In this document: piece by piece, positions 36,706-46,517 of the stretch | How positions within the stretch are numbered: position 1 is the stretch's first letter | How the letters are laid out: every line of letters starts with the position of its first letter | NCBI GenBank assembly: GCA_045658645.1 | Contig: JAZOVJ010000054.1 | Coordinates: 1-64,000, forward strand | Reading direction: 5' to 3' | Origin: UBA1738 sp045658645 | GTDB lineage: Bacteria > Bacillota > Clostridia > UBA1381 | DNA length: 64,000 nucleotides | Made by a program: the position numbers and the translations under genes | Notes under the pieces: model-generated | The model's database searches: none | What the model saw: the letters and a program-made list of their open reading frames with translations, nothing else | What the model was told of the DNA's origin: nothing

Positions 36706-38031
36706 TTACTGGTCTTTCTGTCCTTTTTCTCTTAATATAAAATGTATCGGTGTTCCTTCAAAACCAAATGCGGAACGTAGCTGGTTTTCGATGAAACGAA
36801 GATATGAATAGTGGAACAAATCCTTTGAGTTACAGAAAAGTACAAAGGTCGGCGGGGAGACTGAGGCTTGTGTTCCGTAGTAAATCTTAAGTCTCTTACC
36901 CTTGTCTGACGGTGGCTGTTGCTTTTGCATAGCATCGTTTAATACGTCATTTAGCATACCTGTTGTAATTCTGCGCTTGTGCTGTTGATTAACAATCTTG
37001 ACTTCTTCTAAAAGCTTATCAACTCTCTGACCTGTTTTGGCAGATATAAACATAATTGATGCATAGGACATAAACGCAAAGCCCTCTTTTACCTGCTCGG
37101 TAAAGTGCTTCATTGTTTTATCGTCTTTTGCGATAGAGTCCCACTTGTTAACAGCTATTATGCAGGCTTTGCCTTGCTCGTGAGCGTATCCTGCAATCTT
37201 TGTATCCTGCTCGGTAACACCCTCGTTGGCATCTAACATAATAATGCAAACGTCACTTCTGTCAACTGCCGCCAAAGCTCGTACAACGCTGTAATGTTCA
37301 ACGTTTTCGTCAATTTTTTTACGCTTTCGCATACCCGCTGTGTCGATAAGCAGGAACTTATCGCCGTTTTTCTCAAAGTGTGAGTCAATAGCGTCACGTG
37401 TAGTTCCGGCAATATCGGAAACGATAACACGGTTTTCGCCAAGGATACGGTTAATAAGGCTTGATTTTCCTGCATTTGGCTTACCGATAACCGCAACCTT
37501 GATTTCGTCTTCGTCCTCCTGGGTTTCGGCACCGTCAGGGAACTGATTGCAAATCTCTTCCAAAAGGTCGCCAACCCCAAGACCGTGAGTAGATGAAATG
37601 GCGATAGGGTCGCCAAGACCCAGGTTATAGAATTCGTAAAATTCCATTGGCGGCTCGCCGATATTATCAACCTTGTTTACTGCAAGGACGATTTTTTTCT
37701 TTGCCTTCTGAAGCATTGATGCAACGTCTAAGTCATTGGCGGTAACGCCATCTGCCACATTGGTCATCAAAACCACAACATCTGCCATATCTATGGCAAG
37801 CTCTGCCTGACGGCGCATCTGCTTTAAGATTTCGTCCTTTGATGACGGCTCAATACCGCCTGTGTCAATCAGGGTGAATGCCTTGTCAAGCCAGGTGCAG
37901 TCAGCATAAATTCTGTCACGGGTAACGCCCGGTGTATCCTCTACGATACTTATGCGCTGCCCTGAAATTTTATTAAATAGTGTGGACTTTCCAACATTCG
38001 GGCGTCCTACGATAGCAACAACAGGTTTCAT
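36706..38031 (-). CDS. der: GTPase Der (EngA)
   Basis: Der is a double-GTPase needed for 50S ribosome assembly. The 441 residues contain two G domains, each with a P-loop: GRPNVGKSTLFN (about 8-19) and GKPNAGKSSLIN (about 183-194). DTGGIEP and DTAGMRK are the G3 motifs, and NKVD and NKWD the G4 motifs. A C-terminal KH-like domain follows. AAGGAG precedes the ATG. It sits between the DUF512 gene and plsY. Confidence 0.96.
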   Translation of the reverse strand: MKPVVAIVGRPNVGKSTLFNKISGQRISIVEDTPGVTRDRIYADCTWLDKAFTLIDTGGIEPSSKDEILKQMRRQAELAIDMADVVVLMTNVADGVTANDLDVASMLQKAKKKIVLAVNKVDNIGEPPMEFYEFYNLGLGDPIAISSTHGLGVGDLLEEICNQFPDGAETQEDEDEIKVAVIGKPNAGKSSLINRILGENRVIVSDIAGTTRDAIDSHFEKNGDKFLLIDTAGMRKRKKIDENVEHYSVVRALAAVDRSDVCIIMLDANEGVTEQDTKIAGYAHEQGKACIIAVNKWDSIAKDDKTMKHFTEQVKEGFAFMSYASIMFISAKTGQRVDKLLEEVKIVNQQHKRRITTGMLNDVLNDAMQKQQPPSDKGKRLKIYYGTQASVSPPTFVLFCNSKDLFHYSYLRFIENQLRSAFGFEGTPIHFILREKGQKDQ

Positions 38032-38043
38032 TATTTTCTCCTT

Positions 38044-39366
38044 TTAAAATTCAAGTTCTGTTCCCAAAACTTTTTCGCAAAATGTGTATCCGTCATTTAT
38101 AACGGGAGTAATCTGTATTTTAAGCTTTTCTGAAAGCTCAGGCAGTGTTATATCGTCAAGGAAAATATCCTCACCGTCACGAAGCATTGAGCAAGGTATT
38201 AAAAGCTCGTCAAATCCCGAAAGGTCGGGAAGTGCTTTTATGAGGTCCGAGCCGGTCAGAAGTCCGGAAACGTTAACTCCGCCGCCGAAAAATTCGTTCT
38301 TGACAGGGAAAACTGTTATAGAAAGTCCCTGACATTCAGTAGTCAGCCTGTCTGCTAAGGACTGAATAAAACCATAAGCGATTTCGCCTGTGGCGATTGC
38401 AATATTCCTTTTGAATTTCTTGTCCGGAATAAGCTCCAAAGCACTTTCAAATTCCTCTTCCATTGAAGATATAAGCCCCACGCCGTTTTCAATCTGCGGG
38501 AAACCGTCATATTCCTGTGCTTTTGGGAGCGGAAGCTTTGCGTTTATATAAAATTCATCGGCAAGGTATATAAGGTTTATGCCAAACTCTTTTTTGAACT
38601 CTTTCTGGAAATCCTCTACCTGTCTTATGGTGTCAAGAGACGTCCTGGCATCAAACGGCGTAAGCTCACATAACCCCTCCCGGTATCTTGTAAGACCGAC
38701 AGGAACTACCGAACAGCTTGCAACATACGGATAAAGATGAGCCATATCGCAGATAGTACGTGAAAGCTCGTCCTTGTCATTATACCCTGGACATAGGACA
38801 ATCTGGCAGTTCATATATATATTATTCGCCGCAAATTTTTTCATTATGTCATAAATTTTGGCAGCATTTGGATTTTTAAGCATTGTAACACGAAGCTCAG
38901 GGTTTGTGGTATGAACCGAAATGTTGACAGGCGAAATCCGCATCTCAATCATTTTGTCAATCTCTTCATCGGTAAGGTTGGTTAAGGTAACATAGTTACC
39001 CTGCAAAAAGGAAAGACGTGTGTCATCATCCTTAAAATAAACCGTTTCGCGCATACCTTTGGGAAGCTGGTCAATAAAGCAGAAAATGCACTTATTTTTG
39101 CAGGACTGGGGTTTATCAATAAGCCCCTGGCGAAACTCAATCCCCAAATCCTCATAATCACTTTCTATTGTAATAATCTCAATAGTACCATCAGCTTTTT
39201 CTACTTCAAGCTCAACTTCTGTATCCGATGCCAAAAACCTGTATTCCAATATATCAGAAAAAGAGTGGGAGTTTATTGTTAAAAGCTTATCGCCCGGCAC
39301 TATTCCGGCTTCTTCTGCCAAAGAACCGGGTTCAACATATGAAATTGTTCTGTCTTCGCAGTGCAT
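38044..39366 (-). CDS. DUF512 radical SAM protein with N-terminal PDZ
   Basis: The 440 residues start with a PDZ-like region (YVEPGSLAEEAGIVPGDKLL), followed by a radical SAM core with the cluster motif CKNKCIFCF (about 90-98) and LPKGMRETVYFKDDDTRLSF, and then a C-terminal DUF512 region containing KRNIAIATGEIAYGF. Family members lie next to der in many Clostridia. No reaction is established, so only an iron-sulfur, SAM-dependent role can be claimed. The ATG at 39366 lies 9 bases after AGGAGG; the ATG three codons earlier abuts that site. It is the first gene of the operon with der, plsY, gpsA and mntP. Confidence 0.88.
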   Translation of the reverse strand: MHCEDRTISYVEPGSLAEEAGIVPGDKLLTINSHSFSDILEYRFLASDTEVELEVEKADGTIEIITIESDYEDLGIEFRQGLIDKPQSCKNKCIFCFIDQLPKGMRETVYFKDDDTRLSFLQGNYVTLTNLTDEEIDKMIEMRISPVNISVHTTNPELRVTMLKNPNAAKIYDIMKKFAANNIYMNCQIVLCPGYNDKDELSRTICDMAHLYPYVASCSVVPVGLTRYREGLCELTPFDARTSLDTIRQVEDFQKEFKKEFGINLIYLADEFYINAKLPLPKAQEYDGFPQIENGVGLISSMEEEFESALELIPDKKFKRNIAIATGEIAYGFIQSLADRLTTECQGLSITVFPVKNEFFGGGVNVSGLLTGSDLIKALPDLSGFDELLIPCSMLRDGEDIFLDDITLPELSEKLKIQITPVINDGYTFCEKVLGTELEF

Positions 39367-39416
39367 AAAACCCATCCTCCTTTTAATATTGTCAGGTAAA
39401 ATTTACATACATTGTT

Positions 39417-39445
39417 ATTATACCAAAAAACAAGCGGTTTGTCAA
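39417..39445 (-). promoter_or_regulatory. Sigma-A promoter of the DUF512-der-plsY-gpsA-mntP operon
   Basis: Exact TTGACA (39440-39445), 17 bp, exact TATAAT (39417-39422) on the minus strand. Confidence 0.9.
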
Positions 39446-39455
39446 AGAGAACATC

Positions 39456-39484
39456 TTGAAAAAAGGATATTTTAGTGATATACT
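39456..39484 (+). promoter_or_regulatory. Promoter of the DUF1653-DUF5662-MATE operon
   Basis: TTGAAA (39456-39461), 17 bp, TATACT (39479-39484) with extended -10 TG. It is back to back with the DUF512 operon promoter. Confidence 0.7.
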
Positions 39485-39515
39485 GAAATAATAGAGAATA
39501 TATGGGAGAAAAAGT

Positions 39516-39731
39516 ATGTTTGAAAAAGGGATTTACAGGCATTTTAAGGGCAATAAATACCAACTTTTAGACGTTGCAAAGCATAGCGAAACTCTGGAAG
39601 AAATGGTGGTATATCGCGCACTTTACGGAGACGGCGGTGTATGGGTAAGACCGGCATATATGTGGGACGAGGAAGTGGAATTTGAAGGTAAGACTGTAAA
39701 ACGGTTTACATATTTAGGCAGGGAGGAATAA
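39516..39731 (+). CDS. DUF1653 family protein
   Basis: A 71-residue protein of unknown function. The pattern GIYRHFKGNKYQLLDVAKHSE, with VVYRALYGDGGVWVRP and MWDEEVEFEGK, is the compact beta-rich DUF1653 family. No signal peptide or membrane segment is seen. It is followed one base later by the DUF5662 gene and probably co-translated with it. Confidence 0.85.
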   Translation: MFEKGIYRHFKGNKYQLLDVAKHSETLEEMVVYRALYGDGGVWVRPAYMWDEEVEFEGKTVKRFTYLGREE

Positions 39732-39732
39732 A

Positions 39733-40257
39733 ATGAAAGCGTGGTCACATTTTAAAACAATAACCCGCCATCGTCACGAGGTTATTAAAAACTGCAAAAA
39801 AGCAGGCATTTTGTGGCAGGGTCTTTTTCATGACCTGTCAAAATATTCGCCTAAAGAATTTATTGTGGGGGCAAGATATTATCAGGGAACAAAAAGTCCT
39901 AATGATATGGAAAGAAGGGTGAACGGATACTCTTCTGCATGGATGCATCATAAGGGCAGAAACAAGCACCATTTTGAATACTGGACCGATTACAGCCCCG
40001 AAACAAGAAAGTACGGACCTGTTAAAATGCCGCTTCCGTACGTAAAGGAAATGTTTTGCGACAGAGTTGCGGCGAGCAAGATTTATCAGGGCGAAAACTA
40101 TAAAGACTCTCACCCGTATGAGTATTTTGATATGGGAAGAAGTAACCGACTTATTCACAAGGAAACCTCGGACATTTTGGAGAAGCTTCTTTTGATGCTT
40201 CGTGATGAAGGCGAAGATGCGACATTTTCATACATAAGAAAGCTTAAAGAATACTAA
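39733..40257 (+). CDS. DUF5662 family protein
   Basis: A 174-residue soluble protein rich in histidine and aromatic residues. HxxR and HD-like motifs (TITRHRHEVIKNC, LFHDLSKYSPKEF, AWMHHKGRNKHHFEYW) suggest a metal-binding helical fold resembling HD hydrolases, but this is inference and the family has no assigned activity. It sits one base after the DUF1653 gene and 11 bases before a MATE transporter, on one transcript. Confidence 0.8.
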   Translation: MKAWSHFKTITRHRHEVIKNCKKAGILWQGLFHDLSKYSPKEFIVGARYYQGTKSPNDMERRVNGYSSAWMHHKGRNKHHFEYWTDYSPETRKYGPVKMPLPYVKEMFCDRVAASKIYQGENYKDSHPYEYFDMGRSNRLIHKETSDILEKLLLMLRDEGEDATFSYIRKLKEY

Positions 40258-40268
40258 TAGGAGAAGAA

Positions 40269-41621
40269 ATGGAAAAGGGAGAAGTACAATTTAAAAAGAT
40301 GACGGAGGGAAGCGTTGGGAAGCTTATTGCATCTCTTTCTGTACCAACAGTTATAGCAATGCTTGTAACTTCCGTTTACAATATGGCAGATGCATACTTT
40401 GTGTCAAAGCTGGGGACAAGCGCATCGGGTGCTGTGGGCGTTGTTTTTTCGCTTATGGCAATAATACAGGCATTTGGGTTCGCACTTGGAATGGGCTCGG
40501 GCAGTATGATTTCAAGGCTTATGGGAGAACAAAAAACGGAGGACGCATCAAAAATTGCATCAAGCGCACTGTTTTTCGGACTTTTGTTAGGCGTGGTTCT
40601 TGCGGTTGGATGCTCGTTTTGGATTTCTGATTTAATGATGTTTTTCGGGTCAACCAAAACAATTCTTCCCCACGCCATAGACTACGGCAGATATATAATT
40701 TTCGGCGCGCCTGTTATGATTGGTTCATTTATAACGAACAATATTTTAAGGTCGCAGGGGAAAGCCAAGTATGCTATGATAGGCATAGGAACAGGCGGTA
40801 TTTTAAACATCGTGCTTGACCCTTTGTTTATTTTTAATATGAATATGGGTATTACGGGTGCTGCAGTAGCAACGCTTTTAAGCCAGATAATAAGTTTTTT
40901 GATATTAGGTGTGTTTTTTGTTTTGAAAAAAACCGAAGTAAAGATTTCGCCGAAACGGATTTCTTTTAAAATTACGGACTATCTGATGATTTTTAAGACG
41001 GGACTCCCGTCACTGTCAAGGCAGGGTCTTGCAAGCGTGTCCACAACCGTACTGAACCGTCAGGCACGTATTTTCGGCGATGCGGCGGTTGCAGCAATGA
41101 GTATATCAGGCAAAATCTTTATGATTATTTTCGCAGTTTTAATCGGTATAGGACAAGGCTTTCAGCCTGTCTGCGGTTTCAACTACGGCGCAAAGAAGTA
41201 TAAAAGGGTACGAAAAGCGGTATTGTTCTTATTATGTTACGGAAGTGTGATTATGACGCTTCTTGCAATTCCTGTGTTCTGTTTTCCCGAATGGTTTATG
41301 TCACACTTTACAATAGACGACCTGAAGGTTATAGAAATCGGCAGAGTGGCGCTTCGGGCACAGTGTCTTGTACTTCCTATAGTATCAATCAGTACGGTTG
41401 CCAATATGACCTATCAGACTGTGGGCAAATCATGGACGGCGACAGTGCTTTCTGCAACAAGGCAGGGAATATTCTTTATCCCTGCGGTCTTGATTCTTAC
41501 AAAAACTATGGGCATTACAGGTCTTCAGTGGTCACAGGCTGTTGCTGATACTTTATCCTCGGCATTCTGCCTGCCATTTTTAATAAAGTTTTTAAAAGAA
41601 ATAAAAGAAAATAAAAGCTGA
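40269..41621 (+). CDS. MATE family efflux transporter
   Basis: A 450-residue, twelve-helix multidrug/toxin extrusion-type transporter. The N-terminal half has IASLSVPTVIAMLVTSVYNMADAYF in part, GMGSGSMISRLMGEQ and the repeat in the second half near GIGQGFQPVCGFNYGAKK, both typical of MATE proteins. The substrate cannot be read from sequence. It is the last gene of the three-gene operon with a terminator at its stop codon. Confidence 0.9.
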   Translation: MEKGEVQFKKMTEGSVGKLIASLSVPTVIAMLVTSVYNMADAYFVSKLGTSASGAVGVVFSLMAIIQAFGFALGMGSGSMISRLMGEQKTEDASKIASSALFFGLLLGVVLAVGCSFWISDLMMFFGSTKTILPHAIDYGRYIIFGAPVMIGSFITNNILRSQGKAKYAMIGIGTGGILNIVLDPLFIFNMNMGITGAAVATLLSQIISFLILGVFFVLKKTEVKISPKRISFKITDYLMIFKTGLPSLSRQGLASVSTTVLNRQARIFGDAAVAAMSISGKIFMIIFAVLIGIGQGFQPVCGFNYGAKKYKRVRKAVLFLLCYGSVIMTLLAIPVFCFPEWFMSHFTIDDLKVIEIGRVALRAQCLVLPIVSISTVANMTYQTVGKSWTATVLSATRQGIFFIPAVLILTKTMGITGLQWSQAVADTLSSAFCLPFLIKFLKEIKENKS

Positions 41622-41645
41622 ACGAATTTCGTTCAGCTTTTTTTG
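41613..41645. terminator. Bidirectional terminator between the MATE gene and pcrA
   Basis: AAAAGCTGAAC pairs with GTTCAGCTTTT (41613-41623 with 41631-41641), followed by T on both strands. It lies over the MATE stop codon. Confidence 0.88.
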
Positions 41646-43844
41646 TTATATCTTTTCGAGCTTTGCAAATGCTGCCATAAGCCTTTTGGTTTCACCCGAA
41701 TCAAAAGCGATTTCAAGCATAGCGTCCTTTTCGAATTTCTGTGCTGCAGTAACAGTTCCGTCACCAAACTTCTTGTGGCGAACGCGGTCGCCGACATTAA
41801 AGTCAATTATGCCGGTTGCCTGAGATGTGGCTTTGGTGATAGTGCTGAATACGTTAGTTGTTGCTTTTTTTGTTAAAATCGGTATTTTCGTAACAGACGA
41901 AGTGAAGCTGTCCGCTGCCGTCATTCCGTCTTCTGCGAGGTATTCCTTTGGAATTTCAGCTAAAAAGCGTGAATTAACCTGATGCGTTGTCTGACCGTAT
42001 AGTGTACGGTCCTTTGCCGCTGTTATATAAAGCTGTTTTTTTGCACGGGTTATTGCAACGTAGCAAAGCCGGCGTTCTTCTTCTAAATCGTCCATTTTTT
42101 CCATAGACCGTGCAGACGGGAAAAGCCCTTCTTCCATACCTGTTAAGAAAACAGTTGGGAATTCAAGACCTTTTGCCGAGTGTATGGTCATTAAAACCAC
42201 CAAATCGTCAGTTTCGTCATAGCCGTCAAGGTCGGAAATCAAAGCCGCATTTTCCAAAAATCCTGCAAGGGTAGGATTATCCTCCGCCTTTTCATATTCT
42301 GAAACCGCTGATAAAAACTCACCAAGGTTGTCAAGTCTTGTCTTTGCCTCAACGCTGTTTTCTGCAATTAGCATAGCAGAATAGCCAGTGTCAGCAATAA
42401 CCCTTTCCACAAACTCAACAAGAGGCATTGTATCAGATGCTTTTTTTAAGGAAAGAATAAGATTAGAAAACTCCACAAGCTTAATAGCGGAGCGGGACAG
42501 AGACGGATACTGATTTGCATTTTTTACAACCTCAAAAGAGGAAATGCCGAAATCAAGAGCAATTTCGTAAATTTTATCAAGTGTGGTTTTTCCTATACTT
42601 CGCTTGGGTTCGTTGATTATTCTGCCTAAGCTGACGTCATCATTCTGGTTTAAGATAAGTCTTAAATAAGCAATAATATCCTTGATTTCCTTGCGGTCAT
42701 AGAAGCGAAGCCCGCCTACAACCTTATACGGAATTGCGTTTCTCAAAAGCAAATCTTCTATTACACGTGATTGTGCGTTGGTGCGGTATAAAATGGCGAT
42801 ATCGGAAAGAGGTTCGCCATTTGATTTTTGTTTTTCGATTTCGTTTGCGATATAAAGTGCCTCGTCACGCTCGTTGTAGCCGATGTGAAGCTTAATCTTT
42901 TCGCCAACCTCATTTTCTGTCCAAAGTGACTTGTCTTTTCGGGCGTGGTTGTTGTGAATAACCGCATTTGCGGCGTCTAAAATGGTTGAGGTTGAGCGAT
43001 AGTTCTGCTCAAGCTTGATTACGCAGGTATCGGAAAATGTATCCTCAAAATTCAGAATATTCTGAATGTTCGCGCCACGGAACTTGTAAATACTCTGGTC
43101 ATCATCGCCAACAACGCAGATGTTTTCGTGCTTTGCCGCCAGCATACTTATAAGCATATACTGGGCATTGTTGGTATCCTGATACTCGTCAACCATTATG
43201 TAACGAAATCTGTCCTGATACTTTTCCAAAACGTCAGGGTTGTCCGCCAAAATTTTTACCGCAAAAACCAAAATATCGTCAAAATCAACGGCGTTGTTGG
43301 ATTTCAGCTTTTTCTGGTAAAGCTCGTATATGTCACAAATACGGCTCATGCGAAAATCATTTCCGTTTATAAGGCGGAATGTGTCAGGGTCCTGCAGGTC
43401 ATCTTTTGCGTTTGAAATAACTGATGCAACCAGTTTATAAGGATAATTTTTCTCATCAATATCAAGGTCCTTGTAGCAGTCCTTTAAAACTGTTTTTGTG
43501 TCAGAGGTATCGTAAATCACAAAATCGTTGGAAAAGCCCAAAAGGGAAATGTGGCTTCTCAAAATTCTGACACAAGCCGAGTGGAATGTGCAAAGCCACA
43601 TATCACGGGAAAGGTCGCCTATAACACGTGACACACGCTCCTTCATTTCGTTGGCAGCCTTGTTGGTAAAGGTGATTGCCATAATGTTATATGGTCGCAC
43701 ATTTTTTGTTTCAATTATATAAGCAATACGGTTTACTAAAACTGTGGTCTTTCCTGAGCCTGCACCGGCAAGGATTAAAACGGGACCTTCAGTCTGCAAA
43801 ACCGCTTTTTTCTGCATATCGTTTAAGGTTGTCAAGTCAATCAT
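41646..43844 (-). CDS. pcrA: ATP-dependent DNA helicase PcrA/UvrD
   Basis: A superfamily 1A 3'-5' helicase for repair and removal of replication blocks. The 732 residues show motif I GAGSGKT (about 27-33), motif II VDEYQDTN, motif III VVGDDDQSIYKFRGA, motif IV EQNYRSTSTIL, motif V TIHSAKGLEFPTVFLTG and motif VI CYVAITRAKKQLYI. The Tudor-like C-terminus (VGDRVRHKKFGDGTV) is the RNA-polymerase-binding module of PcrA rather than E. coli UvrD. GGAGG precedes the ATG. A possible extended -10, TATACT, lies at 43893-43898 on the minus strand, but its -35 is poor. Confidence 0.95.
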   Translation of the reverse strand: MIDLTTLNDMQKKAVLQTEGPVLILAGAGSGKTTVLVNRIAYIIETKNVRPYNIMAITFTNKAANEMKERVSRVIGDLSRDMWLCTFHSACVRILRSHISLLGFSNDFVIYDTSDTKTVLKDCYKDLDIDEKNYPYKLVASVISNAKDDLQDPDTFRLINGNDFRMSRICDIYELYQKKLKSNNAVDFDDILVFAVKILADNPDVLEKYQDRFRYIMVDEYQDTNNAQYMLISMLAAKHENICVVGDDDQSIYKFRGANIQNILNFEDTFSDTCVIKLEQNYRSTSTILDAANAVIHNNHARKDKSLWTENEVGEKIKLHIGYNERDEALYIANEIEKQKSNGEPLSDIAILYRTNAQSRVIEDLLLRNAIPYKVVGGLRFYDRKEIKDIIAYLRLILNQNDDVSLGRIINEPKRSIGKTTLDKIYEIALDFGISSFEVVKNANQYPSLSRSAIKLVEFSNLILSLKKASDTMPLVEFVERVIADTGYSAMLIAENSVEAKTRLDNLGEFLSAVSEYEKAEDNPTLAGFLENAALISDLDGYDETDDLVVLMTIHSAKGLEFPTVFLTGMEEGLFPSARSMEKMDDLEEERRLCYVAITRAKKQLYITAAKDRTLYGQTTHQVNSRFLAEIPKEYLAEDGMTAADSFTSSVTKIPILTKKATTNVFSTITKATSQATGIIDFNVGDRVRHKKFGDGTVTAAQKFEKDAMLEIAFDSGETKRLMAAFAKLEKI

Positions 43845-44032
43845 ATTTCCTCCGAAAACCGCTTATTTGCGGCAAAATAAACTCACCATTTCAGTATATC
43901 ACAACCTGAAAGAAAAAGCTATATTTTTTTCAAAGTTCAGCCAAATTTGCATTATCTTTTAGAGTATTTAAAATTGCGTTGCGGTTAAGTTAATAAAGTA
44001 ATTTCGAAAATGATGCGGAGGTGATAAAGTTG

Positions 44033-45172
44033 ATGAAAAAATTTAAAAAAATATTAAAAAAATCAATAGTAGTATTACCTGTTTTATTGTTTTTAACCGC
44101 ATATTCAGGCGTTCCTGAAAAGGTTACAATTGTAGAGGGAGAAAGTCTTGACTTTAAGTGGGGCGTAACCGCTACTGTAAACACGTCAAAGGTAGACAGA
44201 TATTCTGTAGAAGCAAAGCTGTTTAATGTTATTCCTATTAAATCGGTAGACGTGTCGGTTATCCCGAAAAAGTACCTTGTTCCGTCAGGCGAAGCGATTG
44301 GCGTCAAGCTATATACCGATGGAGTGTTGGTTGTGGGAATAAGCGATGTTACGGATAGCTATGGAAAAATCTATCAGCCAGCAAGGGATGCGGGAATAAC
44401 GGTGGGGGACAGAATTTTGTCAGTAAACGGGAAATATGTTAAAAATATTAATGATTTTACCGACAAAATTAATGAAGCAGGAACTCGTGCAACCCTTGAA
44501 ATAGCAAGACAAGATTACAGGTTTTCAGCAGAACTTTCACCGGCATATTCCAAAGACGGAGGCTATAAGGTAGGACTTTGGGTCAGGGATTCAACGGCAG
44601 GGATAGGAACTCTGACTTTTTATAACCCTGAAGACAACACCTTTTATGCTCTTGGTCACGGAATATGCGACAGCGATACAAAGGAGCTTATGGCGGTCAG
44701 AGAGGGAAGTATAAACGCATGCAGGATACGAAGCGTGATTAAAGGTGAGCGAGGTATTGCAGGGGAACTTTCAGGTGATTTTTCCGGTGTGGAAATCGGG
44801 GAAATAACTAAAAATACCGATGCGGGAATAAGCGGAAAAGCAAGCACTCATTCACAGGCGGAACCTGTAATGATAGCATCAAGATTTGAGGTCAGAAAGG
44901 GTAATGCGGAAATTTTGTGCGATGTTGACGGATGTGGACCAAGACGCTATAAAATCGAAATTACAAGAATCCAGAAAGGACAGGACCAGAAGAACCTTGT
45001 TTTAAAGGTGACAGATGACAGACTTGTTGAAAAAACCGGCGGAATCGTGCAGGGAATGAGCGGTTCGCCGATACTTCAGAATGGTAAATTTGTAGGTGCT
45101 GTGACTCACGTGTTTGTAAATGACCCAACGAGAGGATACGGCATATTCATTGAGAACATGTTAGCAGAATAA
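44033..45172 (+). CDS. spoIVB: SpoIVB peptidase
   Basis: SpoIVB is a serine peptidase released by the forespore that triggers pro-sigma-K processing in the mother cell. The 379 residues have an N-terminal membrane segment (SIVVLPVLLFLTAYSG), a PDZ domain (DAGITVGDRILSVNGKYVKN), and an S55 peptidase domain with the catalytic histidine in LGHGICD (about 209) and serine in GMSGSPILQNG (about 345). The ATG at 44033 follows GGAGGTGA by 8 bases; a GTG at 44021 lies inside that site. It is direct evidence that the organism is, or descends from, a spore former. Confidence 0.93.
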   Translation: MKKFKKILKKSIVVLPVLLFLTAYSGVPEKVTIVEGESLDFKWGVTATVNTSKVDRYSVEAKLFNVIPIKSVDVSVIPKKYLVPSGEAIGVKLYTDGVLVVGISDVTDSYGKIYQPARDAGITVGDRILSVNGKYVKNINDFTDKINEAGTRATLEIARQDYRFSAELSPAYSKDGGYKVGLWVRDSTAGIGTLTFYNPEDNTFYALGHGICDSDTKELMAVREGSINACRIRSVIKGERGIAGELSGDFSGVEIGEITKNTDAGISGKASTHSQAEPVMIASRFEVRKGNAEILCDVDGCGPRRYKIEITRIQKGQDQKNLVLKVTDDRLVEKTGGIVQGMSGSPILQNGKFVGAVTHVFVNDPTRGYGIFIENMLAE

Positions 45173-45176
45173 AAAA

Positions 45177-45205
45177 AGACTTGTATGCTTTTTGCATACA
45201 AGTCT
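45177..45205 (-). terminator. Terminator of the MFS gene
   Basis: A perfect 12-bp stem, AGACTTGTATGC with GCATACAAGTCT. The T run follows on the minus strand only, so it mainly serves the MFS gene. Confidence 0.85.
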
Positions 45206-45216
45206 GTACTTATTTA

Positions 45217-46434
45217 TCATGGTTTTTTGATAAAAGCATTTAAAATGAGTGCCACAACAGTCAGTGATAAAAGCATCACGAATGTTGCATTGTATCCGCC
45301 TGTTGCTTCTAAAACCTTGCTCGACACAGTAGCGATTAAAGAACCGCCCATAACGGTAAATGTCATAAGTGCCATATTGGAAGAAAAATACTTCATACCA
45401 AAGAACGATGAAGTGAATGCGGCGGTGATAGTCGGGCAGGCACCATAGGACATACCGGTTAAGCAAAGACCGGCAATACATAGCGGTAATGAGCCGACAG
45501 ATACAGAAAGTAATGTAACTCCTGCTGCAAAAATGGTTAAAATATTAGCACAAATCATAGTTTTGCGGCGACCGATAGTATCAAAAACCGCTCCTGTTAT
45601 GATACGGCCAATGCCGTTACAAACGGACAGTACGCCAACCAAAGATACTGCCAAAGCCTCAGGCGCGTTAACTGATAGTGCCAAATCCTTGGCAAAGCTT
45701 ATTACCGAACTGCCAACGGCAGCAAGGAAAGAAATGCAGATAAATGCCATCCAGAAAGACGGACGGCGAAGCATCTCGGCTGAAGTGTAGTCTTTCTGCT
45801 CAAAATTTTCAGTATTTCCTGTTTTTGCCGATTTAGGCTCGGGAAGGACTATATCTGTGTTTGGTTTTTTGAGGATAATGCCTGAAAGGATAATAACCAC
45901 ACAAATTGAAGCGCCTAAAATCACATAGGTCATCTTCCAGCCAAGTGAGCTTTTGAAAAGGCTGTCTGCCAGATTTCCAAGCACTAAAGCAGAAGCGCCA
46001 AAACCCATCATAAGACAACCTGAACACAAGCCTTTCTTGTCAGGAAACCAGGCACTTACTGTTGCAATAATCACGTTATATGCAATACCGATGCCAAGAC
46101 CTGCCAAAACACCGTAGGTTATGTATAGCATCAAAACAGAAGAGCCTGAAAGAGTTGCGGTCAGGATAAAGCCTGAAGCGGAAAGAATGCCTGAGGTTAT
46201 CAGCGCAGGCAAATGTCCTGCCTTTTTTGATATTTTAGAGCCTAAAAGTCCGCCGATACAGAAGAAACTCATAGCAAGAGTGAAGTTTAAAGCAAGGCTT
46301 GATGCACTCCAGCCAAAATCTGCTGCAAGCGGTGATTTTAAAATTGACCATGCGTACAGGATACCTGCAAAAAGCATTGCGATAACGCCAACTGCCATAT
46401 AACACCAACGCACCGATAAATTATTTTTAGTCAT
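45217..46434 (-). CDS. MFS transporter, oxalate/formate antiporter-like
   Basis: A 405-residue, twelve-helix major facilitator protein. GILYAWSILKSPLAADFGWSAS near the start, shown in part, and LGIGIAYNVIIATVSAWFPDKKGL are typical of the oxalate/formate antiporter (OFA) subfamily, which moves small organic anions. The loop DTIGRRKTMI is the second-half copy of the MFS motif. The real substrate is unknown. The ATG at 46434 is preferred over a TTG at 46449, which coincides with the ribosome site GGTGGTG. Confidence 0.85.
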   Translation of the reverse strand: MTKNNLSVRWCYMAVGVIAMLFAGILYAWSILKSPLAADFGWSASSLALNFTLAMSFFCIGGLLGSKISKKAGHLPALITSGILSASGFILTATLSGSSVLMLYITYGVLAGLGIGIAYNVIIATVSAWFPDKKGLCSGCLMMGFGASALVLGNLADSLFKSSLGWKMTYVILGASICVVIILSGIILKKPNTDIVLPEPKSAKTGNTENFEQKDYTSAEMLRRPSFWMAFICISFLAAVGSSVISFAKDLALSVNAPEALAVSLVGVLSVCNGIGRIITGAVFDTIGRRKTMICANILTIFAAGVTLLSVSVGSLPLCIAGLCLTGMSYGACPTITAAFTSSFFGMKYFSSNMALMTFTVMGGSLIATVSSKVLEATGGYNATFVMLLSLTVVALILNAFIKKP

Positions 46435-46517
46435 TAGTAACACCACCAATGTGTAAAATTTTGATATGTGGCTATTGTATCATGTTTTTGAAAAAAAGTC
46501 CATATTTAATTTAGAGC

